DNA from: Idiomarina sp. X4
GTDB taxonomy: Bacteria; Pseudomonadota; Gammaproteobacteria; Enterobacterales; Alteromonadaceae
NCBI RefSeq assembly: GCF_002808045.1
Contig: NZ_CP025000.1
Location: forward strand, 62,001 to 126,000
Length of the DNA stretch: 64,000 nucleotides
Direction of reading: 5' to 3'
Each line of letters opens with the position of its first letter. Position 1 is the stretch's first letter. The notes beneath the pieces are model-generated. The model made no database searches. It saw only the letters and a list, made by a program, of their open reading frames with translations, and had not been told where the DNA came from. Positions 27,428 through 36,776 of the stretch are shown here, piece after piece. The position numbers were made by a program, and so were the translations under genes.

Positions 27428-28047
27428 TGAATAAACTCCTTAATTGCCGCTGCTGCCTGCTGCCAAATTATTGGTGTGTCTGCCGATTTCGCTTTCGTTG
27501 CTTCAAAGCCGTGATCGGCCCCTTCTAGCCAATGCAGCGACCAGTTGTCAGGTAAGGTTATACATTCACCTTGATCTTTTTTCTTCATTAAAGGTTTGCT
27601 GAAGGGATCGCGCGTTCCCTGAAGAATAAGTCCGGGCGCCGTGCTCATTGATAACTCTTCCAGACGCGAATTTTCAGGCTTTTGTGGCGGATGAAACGGA
27701 AAACCTAACGCAATAGCCCCCTTAGCGCGGAACGAATTAGCAACCCGCAACATGACTCGACTGCCCAGCGATTTGCCCATTAACACCAGAGGCTTATCGT
27801 CTTGCTGCAAGTCTTTTAATAGCGCTTCCACCGCATCAACTAATACCGGCATTCTGTTTGGCGGTCTGGGCTTTCCTGTTTCCCGCACTTTCTCCCAATA
27901 TGGAAAGTCAGGTCGAACAACCTCAGCACCAAACTCTACACACTGATCCGCAAAGTAATTCATAAACGCAGTATCGGGACCACCGCCGGAGCCATGTAAA
28001 AATACAACCCTGATTGTGCCCTCTGGGTTTTGCCGCTGATAACGCAT
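27424..28047 (-). CDS. Alpha/beta hydrolase of the KANL3/Tex30 type
   Basis: This is a compact 207-residue alpha/beta hydrolase. The oxyanion segment is VVFLHGSGGGPDTAFM, the nucleophile elbow LMGKSLGSR, an aspartate lies in LQGTRDPFS and the histidine in GADHGFE, so the triad looks complete. The substrate is unknown. A GTG at 28050 is possible, but the ATG at 28047 shares one base with the gcvA stop codon (TGATG). It is inserted between gcvA and ygdD relative to E. coli. Confidence 0.8.
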   Translation of the reverse strand: MRYQRQNPEGTIRVVFLHGSGGGPDTAFMNYFADQCVEFGAEVVRPDFPYWEKVRETGKPRPPNRMPVLVDAVEALLKDLQQDDKPLVLMGKSLGSRVMLRVANSFRAKGAIALGFPFHPPQKPENSRLEELSMSTAPGLILQGTRDPFSKPLMKKKDQGECITLPDNWSLHWLEGADHGFEATKAKSADTPIIWQQAAAAIKEFIQ

Positions 28048-28946
28048 CACTCCTTAAACTCTCGCTCTTCTTGCTGCACAATGTCGAGCAACCACTGTCG
28101 AAAGGTCGCGATTTTACCGATTTCCGCCTGGTTGTCACGGCAAACCAAGTAAAAGGCTTTATTCCGCTGTAAAGCCTGCGGGAATATTCTCACTAAATGA
28201 CCACTATCAATTTCAGGTTTCACTAATACGTTATTGGCTAATGCGACGCCCTGCCCGTGCACCGCCGCTTGTAACGCCAAACTTGAATGACTGAATACAG
28301 GACCGTTATCCCCCTTATACTGAGGCAAGCCAACCAACTGAAACCAGTCTTTCCAGGCGTTACGCGTTTCATCATGCAGTAGTGTCTGTTTGAATAAATC
28401 TGCAGGCTCTTTTATATCAGCTTTATTCAGCAATAACGGTGAGCACACCGGCCATAAGTATTCTTCATGGAGCTGATACGCTTTTACGCCCGGCCAACGT
28501 CCGTCACCATAATAAATAGCGACATCAACGTCATCAGTGAGAGAGCCGCTAATTTCATCCACCGCCTTAATACGAATATCCATATCCGGGTGAGCTTCCC
28601 GAAAGCTGCTTAGCCGAGGAACAAACCATAAAATGGCAAAGCTGGGAGGCACCGAGACTGTAAGCGCACCACGCTCTGATACCAGCCGCAGCTTATCCGT
28701 AGCTTGCGCCAATTGTTCAAAAATATCACGAAGTTCCAGATAGTACTCCTGCCCTTCTTCAGTCAATAACAACGACCGGTTCCGGCGAATAAACAGCTTA
28801 AGCTCAAGAAAGTCTTCTAGTGCTTTAACCTGATGACTTACTGCCGCCTGGGTAACGAATAGTTCTTCTGCAGCCTTAGTAAAGCTAAGATGACGCGCGG
28901 CCACTTCAAAAGATTTCAGTGCATTTAAGGGGGGTAATTTGCGCAT
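28047..28946 (-). CDS. gcvA: LysR-family regulator GcvA
   Basis: GcvA controls the glycine cleavage operon in E. coli. The 299 residues match it closely: LPPLNALKSFEVAARHLSFTKAAEELFVTQAAVSHQVKALE is the N-terminal helix-turn-helix, and HGQGVALANNV lies in the effector domain. No gcv genes are in the window. It heads a four-gene overlapping operon (hydrolase, ygdD, rlmM), and a terminator for the upstream operon ends 7 bases before its ATG. Confidence 0.9.
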   Translation of the reverse strand: MRKLPPLNALKSFEVAARHLSFTKAAEELFVTQAAVSHQVKALEDFLELKLFIRRNRSLLLTEEGQEYYLELRDIFEQLAQATDKLRLVSERGALTVSVPPSFAILWFVPRLSSFREAHPDMDIRIKAVDEISGSLTDDVDVAIYYGDGRWPGVKAYQLHEEYLWPVCSPLLLNKADIKEPADLFKQTLLHDETRNAWKDWFQLVGLPQYKGDNGPVFSHSSLALQAAVHGQGVALANNVLVKPEIDSGHLVRIFPQALQRNKAFYLVCRDNQAEIGKIATFRQWLLDIVQQEEREFKE

Positions 28947-28952
28947 GCCAAT

Positions 28953-28999
28953 AAAAAAGCGTCTCTGTTTTTAGTTAATCGCTACTATAACAGAGACGC
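28953..28999 (-). terminator. Rho-independent terminator after the valine degradation operon
   Basis: On the minus strand GCGTCTCTGTT and AACAGAGACGC pair over 11 bp with a 19-base loop and run into TTTTTT. It lies 40 bases after the SDR stop codon and directly in front of gcvA. Confidence 0.75.
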
Positions 29000-29038
29000 C
29001 CGTCATTCGGCTATTTACATTACTTTATCTAATGCGAT

Positions 29039-29803
29039 TTACAGTCGAACGCCACCGTCAATTTCAACAACACGACCACTGAAAAAGTCGTTTTCAATAA
29101 TGTAGCGTGCGCTGTGCGCGATTTCATTAGGCTGCCCCCAGCGCTTTAGTGGCACCATAGACAATGCACGTTCAACCGCTTCCGGTTTCATTTGAGCGGT
29201 CATTGGCGTTTCAATAAAGCCTGGAGCAATAGCACCACAACGAATACCATAGCGACCCAATTCACGCGCCCAGGTAACGGTCATAGCGACTACGCCCGCT
29301 TTCGTTGCTGAGTAATTGGTCTGCCCCATATTACCTGCGCGAGCAACGCTAGAAATGTTAATAATGACGCCCTTTTTACCGGCTTTAACCATTTGCGCCG
29401 CTGCTTCACGACCACATAAGAACGTACCTGTTAAGTTCACGTCTAATACGGACTGGAACTGTTGCAGTGGCATTTTCTGCTTGAGTTCGCCATCTTTGTA
29501 TTTAATCAATAAACCATCACGCAGCAAGCCTGCGTTATTAACTAATACATCAATACCATTAAACTCTTGCTGAATTTGTTCAAAAACGGTTTCTACCGAC
29601 TCTTCGTCGGTAATATCAACCTCATAGCCGACAACCTTAGCCGCGCCTAACTTCTCGCAATGCTCCTGAGCATCGCCCAGCACGTCGCCGTTAATATCGA
29701 TAAGCGCTAATTGAGCGCCCTGCTTGGCAAAGTCTTCAGCCATAGCAAGTCCCAGCCCCTGAGCGCCACCGGTAATTACAATCACACTGTCTTTAATTTG
29801 CAT
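29039..29803 (-). CDS. SDR family 3-hydroxyacyl-CoA dehydrogenase/oxidoreductase
   Basis: This 254-residue short-chain dehydrogenase has the cofactor motif TGGAQGLGLAM and the active-site Ser-Tyr-Lys (ISSVARAGNMGQTNYSATKAG). An aspartate ends the second strand (LALIDIN), which favours NAD(H) over NADP(H). A TTG at 29815 would add four residues; the ATG at 29803 has AGGAAA in place and is preferred. As the last gene of the valine operon it may oxidise a 3-hydroxyacyl-CoA, possibly 2-methyl-3-hydroxybutyryl-CoA of isoleucine breakdown. That substrate is an inference from context. Confidence 0.75.
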   Translation of the reverse strand: MQIKDSVIVITGGAQGLGLAMAEDFAKQGAQLALIDINGDVLGDAQEHCEKLGAAKVVGYEVDITDEESVETVFEQIQQEFNGIDVLVNNAGLLRDGLLIKYKDGELKQKMPLQQFQSVLDVNLTGTFLCGREAAAQMVKAGKKGVIINISSVARAGNMGQTNYSATKAGVVAMTVTWARELGRYGIRCGAIAPGFIETPMTAQMKPEAVERALSMVPLKRWGQPNEIAHSARYIIENDFFSGRVVEIDGGVRL

Positions 29804-29823
29804 GTGTTTCCTCAATTCTTAAG

Positions 29824-30720
29824 TTACTTCTGTGACTTAGGTGCCACATAGTTAAAAATACTGGAAAAGTCCTGACGACCATGACCTTGTTCAGACCAGC
29901 TGTGGTAAAGGTTACGTGTCAATGACCCCATTGGTGTCGCCGCCCCACTTTCTAACGCAGTCTGCTGTGCTAAACCTAAGTCTTTCGCCATTAGGTCAAC
30001 CAAAAAACCGCCCTGATAGTCGTTGCTTGACGGCACGTTTTCCATAACGCCCGGACATGGGTTGTACACCTCTAATGTCCAGTTACGACCAGAGCTCGCT
30101 AACATAATTTCAGACAGCACTTTCGGGTCAAGCCCGTTCGCCTTGCCTAGTTGCAGTGCTTCTGATGTACCTACCATTAATACAGATAGCAGCATGTTGT
30201 TGCAGATTTTGGCAATTTGCCCTGCACCCACATCGCCCGCGCGAAACACGTTTTTACCCATGTCATTCAACACAGTTCGTGCGCGGTCAACATTTGTCTC
30301 TGTACCGCCACAAATAAAGGTTAACGTGCCTGCTTTTGCACCGCCAACGCCACCGGACACCGGCGCATCAATAAAAGCAATTCCCGCTTTTTCAAGTTCT
30401 TCACCGACGTACATCGCAGTATCTGAAGAAATAGTGCTGCAGTCGATAACTAACTGTTCTTTGGAAAGCTTATCAATTAGCCCATTATCACCTAAGTAAA
30501 CGCCTTTAACATGACGGTCAGCTGGTAACATCGAAACCACAAACTCAACGCCTTCAATAGCTTCTTCAGCTGTTTTCGCCGCCGTTGCGCCATCAGCCAC
30601 AACGGCTTTTAACGCTTCCTCTGACAAGTCAAACGCTTTAACCTTGTGGCCTGCTTTTGCCAAGTTGCTGGCCATTGGACCACCCATGTTACCCAGACCA
30701 ATAAATCCTACGGTTGCCAT
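29824..30720 (-). CDS. mmsB: 3-hydroxyisobutyrate dehydrogenase
   Basis: MmsB oxidises 3-hydroxyisobutyrate to methylmalonate semialdehyde in valine degradation. The signature GFIGLGNMGGPMASNL opens the protein, DAPVSGGVGGAKAGTLT is the substrate region, and the catalytic lysine is in GAGQIAKICNNML. An aspartate after the second strand (KAFDLS) points to NAD+. The 298-residue length is standard. It lies between the hydrolase and SDR genes in one operon. Confidence 0.94.
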   Translation of the reverse strand: MATVGFIGLGNMGGPMASNLAKAGHKVKAFDLSEEALKAVVADGATAAKTAEEAIEGVEFVVSMLPADRHVKGVYLGDNGLIDKLSKEQLVIDCSTISSDTAMYVGEELEKAGIAFIDAPVSGGVGGAKAGTLTFICGGTETNVDRARTVLNDMGKNVFRAGDVGAGQIAKICNNMLLSVLMVGTSEALQLGKANGLDPKVLSEIMLASSGRNWTLEVYNPCPGVMENVPSSNDYQGGFLVDLMAKDLGLAQQTALESGAATPMGSLTRNLYHSWSEQGHGRQDFSSIFNYVAPKSQK

Positions 30721-30747
30721 GTTGGCACTCCTTCTTGTTTGTTCGTT

Positions 30748-31869
30748 TTATTTATCAAGATCAGCCAATGGATGCGTTCTGTCACCCCACGGAGGTAAGA
30801 AGAATGCATCAACCTCCTCTGCTGGGACTTCCGCTACCGAGCTATGCTGCCATTGTGGATTCTTATCTTTATCAATCAACAGCGCTCGAATGCCCTCCGC
30901 AAAGTCCCCACGAACCGCGCAATTACAGGACAGAGTTAACTCTAAACGAAAGCAATCCGCTAATGACAAATCTGAGCCTTGTTGCAACTGATTCCAGACT
31001 AAGTGAGAGGTGAACGGACAGCCATTCGCTAAGTTCTTACGCGCTCTCGCTAACCATTTGTCGTCAGTTTCATCATTTACTATACGCTCAACTATATCGC
31101 CAATGTCATTGCCTGAGGTGAACTCTGAAATTAACGACTGGTGCGGCTCAACTTGAGGAGCAGGTAATGCGGTCGTGTCACTGCTTGCAATCGAGCTTAA
31201 TAAGTCAGTCACTTTTTGTTTATTAAGGGCCGCAGTATCGCCCCACTCAGTCTCTTTTAATGCCGTCAAAATAGCTTCTTTGCTGTCGTGCCCAACAAAG
31301 TGGTCAGCCAGGTTTAAGTAAAGTGCATCATTAGCATTCATTGTGGCGCCTGTAATTCCTAGAAAGAGGCCGCAGCCTTCAGGCATGCGATTCAAGAAAT
31401 AGGTTGCGCCAACATCAGGGTATAAGCCAATCGTCACTTCCGGCATGGCGAGTAAAGAGCGTTCAGTCACAATGCGATGGCTGGCACCATTCATTAAGCC
31501 CATACCACCACCCATAACAATACCGTCACCCCAGCAAATGAAAGGCTTAGGGAATGTCTGGATAAAGTAATCTAGCTGATATTCCTGTGTGAAGAAGTTT
31601 TCCACTTCCTCCACCAGTTTGCCAGGCTCTGCCTGCATGGCTTTATACATAGCAACAATATCGCCGCCGGCACAAAACGCTTTTTCACCAGCGCCTTGCA
31701 GCCAGACACAGGCTACTTCGTCGTTCTCAGCCCATTCTTTCAGTTGCGGCAGTAGCTTTTCAGCCATTGCCAAACTCAGCGCGTTTAGCGATTTCTCGGA
31801 ATTTAATGTAGCAACGCCGATGACTTTGTCACCGGCGTTCAGTTCTTCAAAAAGTACTACGTCTTGCAT
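30748..31869 (-). CDS. 3-hydroxyisobutyryl-CoA hydrolase
   Basis: This crotonase-fold protein of 373 residues is longer than ordinary enoyl-CoA hydratases, as expected for HIBYL-CoA hydrolase. Family features include GAGEKAFCAGGDIVAMY, which forms the oxyanion hole, GGGMGLMNGASHRIVTE, and MPEVTIGLYPDVGATYFLNR. It removes CoA from 3-hydroxyisobutyryl-CoA, the step before MmsB, and the two genes are adjacent. An enoyl-CoA hydratase role is less likely given length and neighbours. Confidence 0.88.
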   Translation of the reverse strand: MQDVVLFEELNAGDKVIGVATLNSEKSLNALSLAMAEKLLPQLKEWAENDEVACVWLQGAGEKAFCAGGDIVAMYKAMQAEPGKLVEEVENFFTQEYQLDYFIQTFPKPFICWGDGIVMGGGMGLMNGASHRIVTERSLLAMPEVTIGLYPDVGATYFLNRMPEGCGLFLGITGATMNANDALYLNLADHFVGHDSKEAILTALKETEWGDTAALNKQKVTDLLSSIASSDTTALPAPQVEPHQSLISEFTSGNDIGDIVERIVNDETDDKWLARARKNLANGCPFTSHLVWNQLQQGSDLSLADCFRLELTLSCNCAVRGDFAEGIRALLIDKDKNPQWQHSSVAEVPAEEVDAFFLPPWGDRTHPLADLDK

Positions 31870-31878
31870 GGAGTCTCC

Positions 31879-33036
31879 TTACAAGATTTCTCGGTCGTTA
31901 TCCGCCAACATACGGCGACCAATGATCATACGCATCACTTCGTTCGTGCCTTCCAGAATCTGGTGAACACGGACATCGCGAACGTGGCGCTCAAGTGGGT
32001 ATTCTTTGATGTAACCATAACCACCGTGCAACTGCAGTGCGTCGTTACACACTTTAAAGCCAACATCGGTTGCAAATTGCTTAGCCATCGCGCAATATGT
32101 GGTTTTGTCCGCATCGTTATTGTCGACTTTGCTAGCAGCCAACCGCACCATTTGACGCGCGGCCACCAGTTCAGTAGCCATATCGGCTAACTTAAACTGC
32201 AATGCCTGGAATGCCGCCAGAGGCTTACCAAACTGAGTACGTTCCTGCATATAAGCTTTAGCTGTATTCAGCGCTGCTTGAGCGGTACCGACAGAGCAAA
32301 CGGCAATGTTAATGCGACCACCGTCTAAGCCCATCATGGCAAATTTAAAGCCTTCGCCTTCTTTACCCAGCAGGTTTTCTGCCGGAATACGAACGTCTTC
32401 AAACGTCACTAAGCGAGTTGGTTGAGCGTTCCAACCCATTTTGTCTTCCGCTTTACCGTAGACAATGCCTTCAGCATCGGCAGGTACTGCAAACGCCGAG
32501 ATACCTTTCGGACCGTCTTCACCAGTACGCGCCATAACGACTAATACGTCAGTCTCACCCGCTCCAGAAATGAACATTTTGGAGCCGTTCAAAACATACT
32601 CGTCACCATCTTTTTTCGCACTGGTACGTAAGCTCGCTGCATCTGACCCTGAACCTGGCTCCGTCAGGCAGTAAGAACCTAACTTCTCACCCGTCACCAA
32701 TTCTGGCACCCATTCATCAATTACAGACTGCTTTCCGAATGAGCCAATCATCCAGGTGACCATGTTGTGAATGGTCATCATGGCCGTAGTGGCCGTACAA
32801 CCACCCGCCAGTTGCTCAAAAATTAAAGCAGAGTCGAGTCGGCTCATACCAAAACCACCCGCATCTTCAGGCGTGTACATGCCCATAAAGCCCATTTCAC
32901 CGGCTTTACGGAAAACCTCTATTGGGAAATGGTGTTCTTCGTCCCACTTCGCCGCATTAGGCGCCAGCTCTTTTTCAGCAAAGGCCTTTGCTGTATCGAC
33001 AAAGGCTTGTTGATCTTCTGTCAGTTCAAAGTTCAT
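31879..33036 (-). CDS. Acyl-CoA dehydrogenase, probable isobutyryl-CoA dehydrogenase
   Basis: The protein is a 385-residue FAD acyl-CoA dehydrogenase. It shows the substrate and FAD motifs CLTEPGSGSDAASL and FISGAGETDVLVV, DALQLHGGYGYIKEYP, and the probable catalytic glutamate in QILEGTNEVMR. Position between mmsA and the HIBYL-CoA hydrolase gene indicates isobutyryl-CoA as substrate. It would pass electrons to ETF and then to the ETF-ubiquinone oxidoreductase encoded near 48 kb. Confidence 0.88.
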   Translation of the reverse strand: MNFELTEDQQAFVDTAKAFAEKELAPNAAKWDEEHHFPIEVFRKAGEMGFMGMYTPEDAGGFGMSRLDSALIFEQLAGGCTATTAMMTIHNMVTWMIGSFGKQSVIDEWVPELVTGEKLGSYCLTEPGSGSDAASLRTSAKKDGDEYVLNGSKMFISGAGETDVLVVMARTGEDGPKGISAFAVPADAEGIVYGKAEDKMGWNAQPTRLVTFEDVRIPAENLLGKEGEGFKFAMMGLDGGRINIAVCSVGTAQAALNTAKAYMQERTQFGKPLAAFQALQFKLADMATELVAARQMVRLAASKVDNNDADKTTYCAMAKQFATDVGFKVCNDALQLHGGYGYIKEYPLERHVRDVRVHQILEGTNEVMRMIIGRRMLADNDREIL

Positions 33037-33048
33037 CGTTGTTCCCTA

Positions 33049-34548
33049 CTACCTAAGGTTAATCGACATATTTGGACCGGCGACTTCATCAATGTCGCTC
33101 TCGAACCAGCGCGCCGTCACAGTCTTCGTTTCGCTGTAAAAACGCACCGCTTGCTTACCATAAGCGTGGAGATCACCGAAGAATGAACGTTTCCAGCCAG
33201 TAAACGAGAAGAATGGCAGAGGTACCGGAATTGGAATGTTAATACCGACCTGACCCACTTCAACTTCGTGTTGATATTTACGAGCAGCCGCACCGCTGGC
33301 AGTAAAAATAGACGTACCGTTACCGTATGGGTTGTTATTAACCAGCTCTAAAGCGTCTTCCAGGCTGTCGACTTCAGTCGCACATAACACCGGACCAAAA
33401 ATTTCCGTTTTATAGACTTCCATATCTGGCGTGACATTAGAAAACACGGTCGGACCAACCCAGTTACCGTTCGGTAAGCCGTCAACTTTACAGTTACGTC
33501 CGTCGACTAAAAGCTTCGCGCCTTCCTTTTCACCCTGAGTAATTAAGGCTTCAACACGCTCTTTTGCTTGTGGACTAATGACTGGGCCATAAGCGGCGTT
33601 TTCATCGTTCCAGGCACCCGGGCGAACTTTAGCAATAGCTTCAGCCACTTCCGGAATCCACTCTTTCGCTGCGCCAACAAATACAGCGACAGAAATGGCC
33701 ATACAACGCTGACCGGCGGCGCCAACCGACGAACCAACCAAGTTATTGATCACTTGCTGCTTGTTTGCGTCCGGCATAATAACGCAGTGGTTTTTCGCAC
33801 CCGCAAACGCTTGAACACGTTTACCGTTTTCCGTACCCCGGCGGTAAATGTACTCAGCTACCGGTACTGAGCCCACAAATGACAATGCACGAACGTCAGG
33901 GTGGTCAAGTAAGAAGTCAACTTGCTCTTTGTTACCATGTAGAACTTGCAGAACACCTTTTGGTGCGCCCGCTTCTTCAAACAGTTCAACCAAACGCGTT
34001 GGTGTTAAAGGATCTTGCTCAGACGGCTTAAGAATAAAGGTATTGCCACAGGCAATTGCCAACGGGAACATCCAAAGTGGAATCATTGCCGGGAAGTTAA
34101 ACGGTGTAATCCCCGCGCAAACGCCTAACGGCTGTGTGTAGCTGTATGAGTCAATTTTGCGAGCAACGTTCTCAACCGTTTCGCCCATTAATAACGAAGG
34201 GATATTAGCTGCATGTTCAACCACTTCAATACCACGCCAGACATCGCCTTTTGCGTCTTCAAATGTCTTACCGGTTTCCTGAGCCAGAATTTCAGCAATT
34301 TCTTCCTGATGTTCTTTAAGCAGTGCCTGATAACGCATCATTACGCGAGCACGCTCTGATACAGGTACTTCTTTCCAGGTTTTAAACGCTTCGCGCGCGC
34401 TCTCAACCGCTGCCTCCATTTCACTTTGAGTGGCAACGGGCGCTTCGGCGATAACTTCCTGTGTCGCTGGATTGGTGACAGGAATCCACTGTTCCGACTT
34501 CGAGGCGACAAATTCGCCATCTATGTACAGAGGCACTTTCTTAGACAT
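33049..34548 (-). CDS. mmsA: Methylmalonate-semialdehyde dehydrogenase (CoA-acylating)
   Basis: MmsA turns methylmalonate semialdehyde into propionyl-CoA, the end of the valine branch. It is an aldehyde dehydrogenase of 499 residues with the catalytic cysteine in [13 protein letters not shown], the NAD-binding [13 protein letters not shown], and the family's [18 protein letters not shown]. It is the first gene of the leftward operon; AAGGTGA lies 5 bases before the ATG. The promoter must lie in the 69 bases shared with the divergent transporter. Confidence 0.95.
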   Translation of the reverse strand: MSKKVPLYIDGEFVASKSEQWIPVTNPATQEVIAEAPVATQSEMEAAVESAREAFKTWKEVPVSERARVMMRYQALLKEHQEEIAEILAQETGKTFEDAKGDVWRGIEVVEHAANIPSLLMGETVENVARKIDSYSYTQPLGVCAGITPFNFPAMIPLWMFPLAIACGNTFILKPSEQDPLTPTRLVELFEEAGAPKGVLQVLHGNKEQVDFLLDHPDVRALSFVGSVPVAEYIYRRGTENGKRVQAFAGAKNHCVIMPDANKQQVINNLVGSSVGAAGQRCMAISVAVFVGAAKEWIPEVAEAIAKVRPGAWNDENAAYGPVISPQAKERVEALITQGEKEGAKLLVDGRNCKVDGLPNGNWVGPTVFSNVTPDMEVYKTEIFGPVLCATEVDSLEDALELVNNNPYGNGTSIFTASGAAARKYQHEVEVGQVGINIPIPVPLPFFSFTGWKRSFFGDLHAYGKQAVRFYSETKTVTARWFESDIDEVAGPNMSINLR

Positions 34549-34574
34549 AATTCACCTTCTTGTTGTGTTATTTT

Positions 34575-34592
34575 GTTCACATCATAATGAAC
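34575..34592. promoter_or_regulatory. Inverted repeat between mmsA and the DMT transporter
   Basis: GTTCA and TGAAC are separated by 8 bases, with partly matching flanks (TTnGTTCA and TGAACnAA). It is in the middle of a 69-base divergent gap and is a plausible operator for the valine operon. It differs from the palindrome at liuR, so a different regulator is implied. Confidence 0.4.
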
Positions 34593-34617
34593 GAATTTAG
34601 TTAAGTGAGCCTTTAAC

Positions 34618-35496
34618 GTGACCCTCTTAATTCTGATTACTTTACTTTGGGCCGCCAGTTTTTCTCTCATTGGCGTTTACCTTGCCGGACAAGTTGACGG
34701 CTATATTGTTGTTTTTGTGCGCATGATTCTAGCACTGTTAACCGTTCTACCCTTGTTCCGTTGGCGACATTTATCGCCCAAAAGTGGGCAGCTACCTCAA
34801 CTGACTAAGCTGGCCATTATTGGCGCCGTGCAAATTGGCGCCATGTATTTATTTTTGTATCACGCATTTTTGTATTTGAGCGTCGCTGAAGTGCTTTTGT
34901 TCACTATTTTTACGCCGCTCTACATTACTCTTATTGATGAGCTCATACTCAACCGCAAGCACTTACCCCTACTATGGTGGATAGCAGCAGCGGTATCTGT
35001 CGGTGGCGCTGCCATTATTCGCTATCAACCATTGTCCGATGACTTCATCACTGGCTTCTTTTTAATTCAAGCAGCCAATGCGTGCTTTGCCTTAGGTCAA
35101 GTTGCTTACAAACGTCTACCCACAGGTAAAACCCTCGCCCAAAGTCAGCAGTTTGCCGCTTTTTTCTTTGGCGCCAGTGTCATTGCCGGACTTGGCGTAT
35201 TATTTTTCGCCGACTTAAACCTATTGCCAACCACTCAGCTTCAGTGGGGTATTTTGCTCTGGTTGGGCATTGTTGCCTCCGGCCTCGGCTACCTTGGCTG
35301 GAACCTCGCCAGCAAGTGGGTTAACACCGGGCAACTTGCCACCATGAACAATGCGCTCATTCCTGCCGGAATTCTAGTTAATGTCTTATTTTGGGAACAG
35401 TCTTTCGACTATACCCGACTTATTAGTGGCGCTTTAATTATCGTACTTGCTGTTTGGTTAGCCGGGCGCGCTCACAAATTGAAGCCCGCCGGCTAA
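34618..35496 (+). CDS. EamA/DMT superfamily transporter
   Basis: The 292-residue protein has ten hydrophobic segments arranged as two EamA repeats, each with the usual polar start (LLWAASFSLIGVYLAG; ANACFALGQVAYKRLP). The start is GTG at 34618. Family members export amino acids or other metabolites, but the substrate cannot be read here. Divergence from mmsA suggests, but does not show, a link to branched-chain amino acid metabolism. Confidence 0.85.
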   Translation: MTLLILITLLWAASFSLIGVYLAGQVDGYIVVFVRMILALLTVLPLFRWRHLSPKSGQLPQLTKLAIIGAVQIGAMYLFLYHAFLYLSVAEVLLFTIFTPLYITLIDELILNRKHLPLLWWIAAAVSVGGAAIIRYQPLSDDFITGFFLIQAANACFALGQVAYKRLPTGKTLAQSQQFAAFFFGASVIAGLGVLFFADLNLLPTTQLQWGILLWLGIVASGLGYLGWNLASKWVNTGQLATMNNALIPAGILVNVLFWEQSFDYTRLISGALIIVLAVWLAGRAHKLKPAG

Positions 35497-35516
35497 CTCA
35501 TATAGGCGTACGCCAG

Positions 35517-36698
35517 TTACATCATCTCCACTGCCAGAGCGACGGCTTCGCCACCACCAATACATAGCGAGGTGACACCGCGCTTCTGGCCTTTTTGTTT
35601 CAGTGCATGTAGCAGCGTTACTAATAAGCGTGCACCGCTTGCACCAATTGGGTGCCCTAATGCGCAAGCACCGCCATGCACGTTCACTTTAGCTGGGTCT
35701 AATTTCATTTCCTGAATAGCCAACATAGTGACCATGGCAAAGGCTTCGTTAATTTCCCATAAGTCGACATCGTCTTTTGTCCAGTCTAACTTGCCAAGCA
35801 GAGAGTTCATTGCGCCAATAGGAGCAACAGTAAACTCAGACGGAGCTTGCGAGTGCGTTGTGTGACCCATAACTCGCGCCAGCGGCTGCAGGCCTTTGGC
35901 TTTAGCTTCACTTTCACGCATTAAAATAAGTGCAGCCGCACCATCGGAAATAGAACTGGAGTTCGCCGCAGTAATAGTGCCGTCTTTCTTGAACGCAGGA
36001 CGCAGTTCAGGAATTTTGTCCAAACGCGCTTTGCCTGGCTGTTCGTCGGTATCAACGGTAACGTCGCCTTTACGAGTTGAATAAGTTACCGGCGTAATTT
36101 CCCCCTCAAACAAACCGTCTTTGATAGCCGTTTGAGCTTTGGTCAATGAATGAATCGCAAATTCATCCATCGCTTTACGGTCAAGACCATAATCATCGGC
36201 CGTTCCCTGAGCATAAACACCCATCGCCTTATGCTCGTAGGCATCTTCCAGACCATCCAGCATCATGTGATCAAGCACCTGCCCGTGCCCCATGCGGTAA
36301 CCGCTGCGGCCTTTTGGCAACATATACGGTGCATTTGACATGCTTTCCATACCGCCAGCGACCACAACATCAGCAGAACCCGCCTTAATTAAGTCGTGAG
36401 CCATCATTGCGGCTTTCAAGCCAGAACCACATACTTTATTGATGGTAGTTGCACCGGTTGAACGCGGCAAATCAGCGTATAGCATAGCCTGGCGAGCCGG
36501 CGCCTGACCTAAACCAGCCGGTAGCACATTACCCATAATAACTTCCGAAATATCATCGGCACTTAAACCACTGTTACTCAAAGCGGCTTTTATAGCGGTT
36601 GCCCCTAAATTGGGTGCAGCTACGTCGCTCAAACTGCCCTGAAAACCGCCCATTGGCGTGCGGTTGGCCGCTACAATCACGATCGAATCGCTTGACAT
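35517..36698 (-). CDS. atoB: Acetyl-CoA acetyltransferase (thiolase)
   Basis: The enzyme cleaves acetoacetyl-CoA to two acetyl-CoA. The active-site cysteine is in NKVCGSGLKAAMMA, the histidine in GGACALGHPIGASGAR, and the second cysteine in CIGGGEAVAL. The length is 393 residues. GGAGGA lies close before the ATG. It is divergent from liuR across the 16-bp palindrome at 36716-36731, and completes leucine degradation after HMG-CoA lyase and acetoacetyl-CoA synthetase. Confidence 0.92.
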   Translation of the reverse strand: MSSDSIVIVAANRTPMGGFQGSLSDVAAPNLGATAIKAALSNSGLSADDISEVIMGNVLPAGLGQAPARQAMLYADLPRSTGATTINKVCGSGLKAAMMAHDLIKAGSADVVVAGGMESMSNAPYMLPKGRSGYRMGHGQVLDHMMLDGLEDAYEHKAMGVYAQGTADDYGLDRKAMDEFAIHSLTKAQTAIKDGLFEGEITPVTYSTRKGDVTVDTDEQPGKARLDKIPELRPAFKKDGTITAANSSSISDGAAALILMRESEAKAKGLQPLARVMGHTTHSQAPSEFTVAPIGAMNSLLGKLDWTKDDVDLWEINEAFAMVTMLAIQEMKLDPAKVNVHGGACALGHPIGASGARLLVTLLHALKQKGQKRGVTSLCIGGGEAVALAVEMM

Positions 36699-36715
36699 CT
36701 TTCCTCCAAATGCAC

Positions 36716-36731
36716 TTTACGTTAACGTAAA
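36716..36731. promoter_or_regulatory. LiuR-type operator
   Basis: TTTACGTTAACGTAAA is a perfect 16-bp palindrome in the 78-base gap between atoB and liuR. MerR-family regulators bind such sites, and LiuR is known as the regulator of branched-chain acid degradation operons in proteobacteria. The position suits joint control of both directions, with autoregulation of liuR. Confidence 0.75.
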
Positions 36732-36776
36732 CTTCCTCTAAGCTTAGATCCCAGAGCAACCAAAAAGCAAGTACCG

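Noticed and set aside
30023..30499. A 158-codon plus-strand frame
   Set aside because: It is antisense to mmsB and shows only mirrored codon bias (many Ser and Pro).
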